DNA of 7,732 bases. It comes from an uncultured Gemmatimonadota bacterium. Its GTDB lineage: Bacteria > Gemmatimonadota > Gemmatimonadetes > Gemmatimonadales > GWC2-71-9. The DNA lies in the NCBI GenBank assembly GCA_913009915.1, contig CAJVYZ010000117.1, positions 1-7,732 on the forward strand, in the 5' to 3' direction. Numbering within the stretch: the first letter of the stretch is position 1; the number at the start of each line of letters is the position of its first letter. The translations under genes and the position numbers were made by a program. Shown one piece after another: positions 5,824 to 7,732 of the stretch. The notes beneath the pieces were generated by a model. That model had not been told where the DNA came from. It ran no database searches and saw nothing but the letters and a program-made list of their open reading frames with translations.

Positions 5824-7085
5824 GGCCCGCCGACCGTCCTCACGCGCCGACCGTACGGATCGACCACGAGGATTGGGTCAGCCGGAACATCCCCCTCCAA
5901 TCGCTCGCCCACTCCCTCCAGCGTACGCAGCGCGGCGATGGGGACGGTGTAACTGTCGACGCCGCCGGGGTCGATGGCGTACCCCAGGTCGGCCAGCGAC
6001 GCCAAGGTAACAACGCTCAACGGATTCAAGCCGGGGATGACCACCGGTGTCATGAGCTCCGTTTGCATCACCGACTCGCGCCAGTGGGAATCCTGCGACC
6101 CCACGCCGCCGACGTCGGCCACCGGCACCTTGGCTCCTGCATAATCGGTACCTCCGGCCGAGTCGAACGCCGCCACGGCCTGTGGGCCGATAAAGTGGGG
6201 ATCGAGACCGTTGACAGGCGCCAGTGACGCATCACGCAACAATCCGGCAAGTGGCCACAGGTCGGTTCCCAGGCCCAGGACGTGGGCCATCTCGTGCAGG
6301 ATCACCGCCTCCAGCGTACCGTTCGACTCCATGCGCCCGAGGTCCGCTTCGTCGATCCGTATCCGGCCCACCACCGGGAGGTTGCCGACGTCCCGGACCA
6401 GGCACGGGCCGCCGAACGCCAGCGAACCGCGATCCCCGTCGATCGGCAGGATCTCCACGAAAATCAGCAGGTCGTCGACCGTCTCGTTGATGGCGGGGTG
6501 ACAACCCGACGACGACCGGTTGAGCACCACGTCCGGCAGGTCCCCGGTGATGAGCGTTCCCCACCGGCTGGCCGCCCTGGTGAACAAGTTCTGTTGGCCG
6601 GGCGTGAGGTTGCCGGCCGCGACGCGGACTTCGATACGAAACAACGAAAGCGATGCCGTAGCTCTGAACGTTACCGGATCGAGGCCGCCAACTTCCGCCA
6701 CCAACGCGTTCGGGCCCTCGGAGGATCCCAGAATCCAGTTCCCGACCTGGGCCACTCCCTGGCCATTGGTCGTCACCGTGTCCCCCAGCACCACGCCGCC
6801 GCCTGAGGTCACTCGAAATATGACGGTGACGCCCGCGGCAGGACGGCTACCGTCCCCCTGGACCAGCACCGCCGGTATGATAGCGACCGGCTGGTTCACC
6901 ACCCCGTTCTGGGCCTGACCCTGGGCCACTACCATGGTCGTGGGCGTAACCAGCCCTTGGGGATCGCCGGCGCCACACCCCGCCACGGCAACCAATCCGC
7001 CAATCAACGCCATCGTCCAGCGCGAGGCCGTCCTCTTCGCGTTCCGATGCCCTATCATCCAGCTATCAATATGTGGTGCCGGCAT
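5820..7085 (-). CDS. Leishmanolysin-like (M8-type) zinc metalloprotease lipoprotein, 421 aa
   Basis: This is predicted to be an exported, lipid-anchored zinc endopeptidase. After a basic n-region (H13-R22), a hydrophobic segment ends in lipobox V-A-G-C with lipid Cys at 37. A Big-1-like Ig domain spans about 48-144 and ends in VTFRATA. The catalytic part follows at about 148-372. HEMAHVLGLG (264-273) supplies H264, E265 and H268. The third zinc His is probably H334 in DSHW, about 65 residues later, and the Met-turn is ELMTP with M345. A distant third His preceding ELMT is the hallmark of the M8/leishmanolysin group, unlike the compact motif of the downstream protease. C195 and C228 may be disulfide-bonded. 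The last 45 residues have no assigned fold. The ATG at 7085 has a purine-rich GGGAGAGAGAGGG leader; ATG at 7058 lacks one. It is the first gene of a two-gene operon and its TGA overlaps the next start. No clear promoter was found upstream. Confidence 0.88.
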   Translation of the reverse strand: MPAPHIDSWMIGHRNAKRTASRWTMALIGGLVAVAGCGAGDPQGLVTPTTMVVAQGQAQNGVVNQPVAIIPAVLVQGDGSRPAAGVTVIFRVTSGGGVVLGDTVTTNGQGVAQVGNWILGSSEGPNALVAEVGGLDPVTFRATASLSLFRIEVRVAAGNLTPGQQNLFTRAASRWGTLITGDLPDVVLNRSSSGCHPAINETVDDLLIFVEILPIDGDRGSLAFGGPCLVRDVGNLPVVGRIRIDEADLGRMESNGTLEAVILHEMAHVLGLGTDLWPLAGLLRDASLAPVNGLDPHFIGPQAVAAFDSAGGTDYAGAKVPVADVGGVGSQDSHWRESVMQTELMTPVVIPGLNPLSVVTLASLADLGYAIDPGGVDSYTVPIAALRTLEGVGERLEGDVPADPILVVDPYGRRVRTVGGP

Positions 7086-7185
7086 CGCCCTCTCTCTCCC
7101 GGCGGACCTGCCGCCCGATCGACATCCTCTCAGCTTACCCAGCCCAACGCTCTATCGCCGTAACGGCCGTCACCTCCGCGAGACG
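7086..7185 (-). other. Presumed 5' regulatory region of the protease operon, no motif resolved
   Basis: These roughly 100 bases lie between the terminator of the Ig-repeat gene and the first protease start. The protease operon must be transcribed from here or by read-through. I could not find a -35/-10 pair worth calling. The part next to the start is an alternating purine run that probably serves as the ribosome binding region. Confidence 0.4.
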
Positions 7186-7214
7186 AAAACGGGCGCCCCA
7201 CCACGGGACGCCCG
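7186..7214 (-). terminator. Intrinsic terminator after the Ig-repeat gene
   Basis: Read on the minus strand, CGGGCGTCCC pairs with GGGGCGCCCG (10 bp including one G-U pair) around a 5-nt loop (GTGGT), followed directly by TTTT. It lies 50 nt after the stop codon at 7264. This is the best terminator in the window and separates the Ig-repeat gene from the protease operon. Confidence 0.82.
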
Positions 7215-7263
7215 GATGTTGCGGTACAGCGGGGCCTCGGCAGACGCCCACGAACTCCACCAG

Positions 7264-7732
7264 TCAGGGAATGGCCGTAGCCCTGAACTGGATGAGGGGA
7301 AACCCCTGAGCATCGGCTTCAAGAACGTTCTGCCCGGCCGTGGGGCCCAGCTGCCAACCCAGGACTTGAGCCACACCATTGGACCTAGAATCCGTGGACC
7401 CGCTGCCGAGCACCAGTCCGCCCCCGCTCACGACATCCCACTGGACCGGATGACCCCCAACCCCGTTGCCGAATTGGTCAACCACCCGCACTGCTGGCGG
7501 GATGGCGACCTTGGTATCCACCTGAGCGGTCTGTTCTTCACCATCGTAGCTCATCACCGCAGCGGCAGGCCCCGCGATTCCGTCGGCGGTGAAGGTCACC
7601 TCCAGCCCGTTGGCCGTGGCCTTGAGAGAGTTGGGACCCGCAATCGTTCCCAAGGTCCACGCGCGAGGCCGGGCGCCGCCGCGGCGGTCGGTCACTGCCA
7701 CGCCCCCACCCACAGCCCCGCCCCCCCCCTCC
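7264..7732 (-). CDS. Ig-like (Big-1-type) repeat protein, C-terminal part (5' end outside window)
   Basis: About 156 residues of the C-terminus are visible and the frame stays open to the window edge, so the true start lies outside. The visible part holds the end of one Ig-like repeat (VAVTDRRGGARPRAWTLG, then NSLKATA) and one complete repeat. The complete repeat contains VRVVDQFGNGVGGHPVQW, a VVSGGGLVLG strand, NGVAQVLGWQLG, and ends in FRATAIP at the stop. These are hallmarks of bacterial Ig-like domain 1 stalks in adhesins and exported lipoproteins. The repeat resembles the Ig domain of the downstream M8-like protease, including the shared SGGG-x-VLG and FRATA motifs. A GTG at 7713 is possible as a start but falls mid-domain, so I treat the gene as partial. 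No enzymatic domain is visible; any signal peptide or N-terminal domain is outside the window. Confidence 0.82.
   Translation of the reverse strand, partial: EGGGGAVGGGVAVTDRRGGARPRAWTLGTIAGPNSLKATANGLEVTFTADGIAGPAAAVMSYDGEEQTAQVDTKVAIPPAVRVVDQFGNGVGGHPVQWDVVSGGGLVLGSGSTDSRSNGVAQVLGWQLGPTAGQNVLEADAQGFPLIQFRATAIP
7721..7729. repeat. Homopolymer run of nine C (nine G in the coding sense)
   Basis: Nine consecutive C bases lie within the Ig-repeat coding frame and, with the flanking bases, encode a run of glycines (EGGGGAVGGG). The frame agrees with the expected Ig-like motif on the downstream side, so the length as written is consistent with an intact gene. Such tracts are prone to slippage and to sequencing error. 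Confidence 0.8.

Noticed and set aside
5416..6010. Plus-strand open frames opposite the protease genes
   Set aside because: Arg/Pro/Gly-rich translations without ribosome sites or motifs, lying antisense to two well-supported proteases.
1..7732. CRISPR array, insertion sequence, tRNA, toxin-antitoxin pair or phage-defence system
   Set aside because: No regularly spaced direct repeats, transposase or terminal repeats, tRNA-like cloverleaf or recognisable defence domain was seen on either strand. RmuC has a nuclease-like core but is a widespread housekeeping protein and is not evidence of a defence locus.

Overview
The window is GC-rich bacterial chromosome carrying one housekeeping gene and a cluster of exported proteins. 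Five of the six proteins have Sec-type signal sequences or belong to an exported family, and three have clear lipoprotein signals ending in Cys-Gly (C-G-G or C-G-A). The mix of proline or threonine linkers, bacterial Ig-like (Big-1-type) modules, plastocyanin-like domains and zinc metalloproteases resembles the secretome of Gemmatimonadota and related high-GC environmental Gram-negatives. That assignment is an inference from protein style; no rRNA or marker gene is present.

Layout. (1) 1-1249, minus: RmuC-type DNA recombination protein, missing only its C-terminus at the window edge. (2) 1250-1387: divergent intergenic region with a stem-loop. (3) 1388-2829, plus: two tandem lipoproteins ending in cupredoxin (type 1 copper) domains, followed by a likely intrinsic terminator at 2877-2914. 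(4) 3014-3541, plus: small exported protein, probably an outer-membrane beta-barrel, with a candidate promoter at 2949-2978. (5) 7085-3538, minus: two zinc-metalloprotease lipoproteins of different families, a leishmanolysin-like (M8-type) enzyme and a metzincin-type (HExxHxxGxxH) enzyme, overlapping by 4 nt (GTGA) and so probably translationally coupled. (6) 7264-7732, minus: C-terminal part of a protein made of Ig-like repeats, with a strong intrinsic terminator (7186-7214) separating it from the protease operon.

How the parts fit. Apart from rmuC, everything points to the envelope. The cupredoxin pair would be periplasmic or surface-tethered electron carriers or copper proteins, and the coupled proteases would be surface or secreted degradative enzymes. 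No partner oxidase or reductase is in view. The beta-barrel gene and the protease operon are convergent and share stop-codon bases (TTAG at 3538-3541).

I found no CRISPR array, tRNA, rRNA, insertion sequence, phage gene, toxin-antitoxin pair or recognisable defence system. The most noteworthy points are the protease pair, the two cupredoxins with different copper-loop lengths, and the reuse of one Ig-like module across three lipoprotein-type genes. No stretch over 300 bases lacks a gene.
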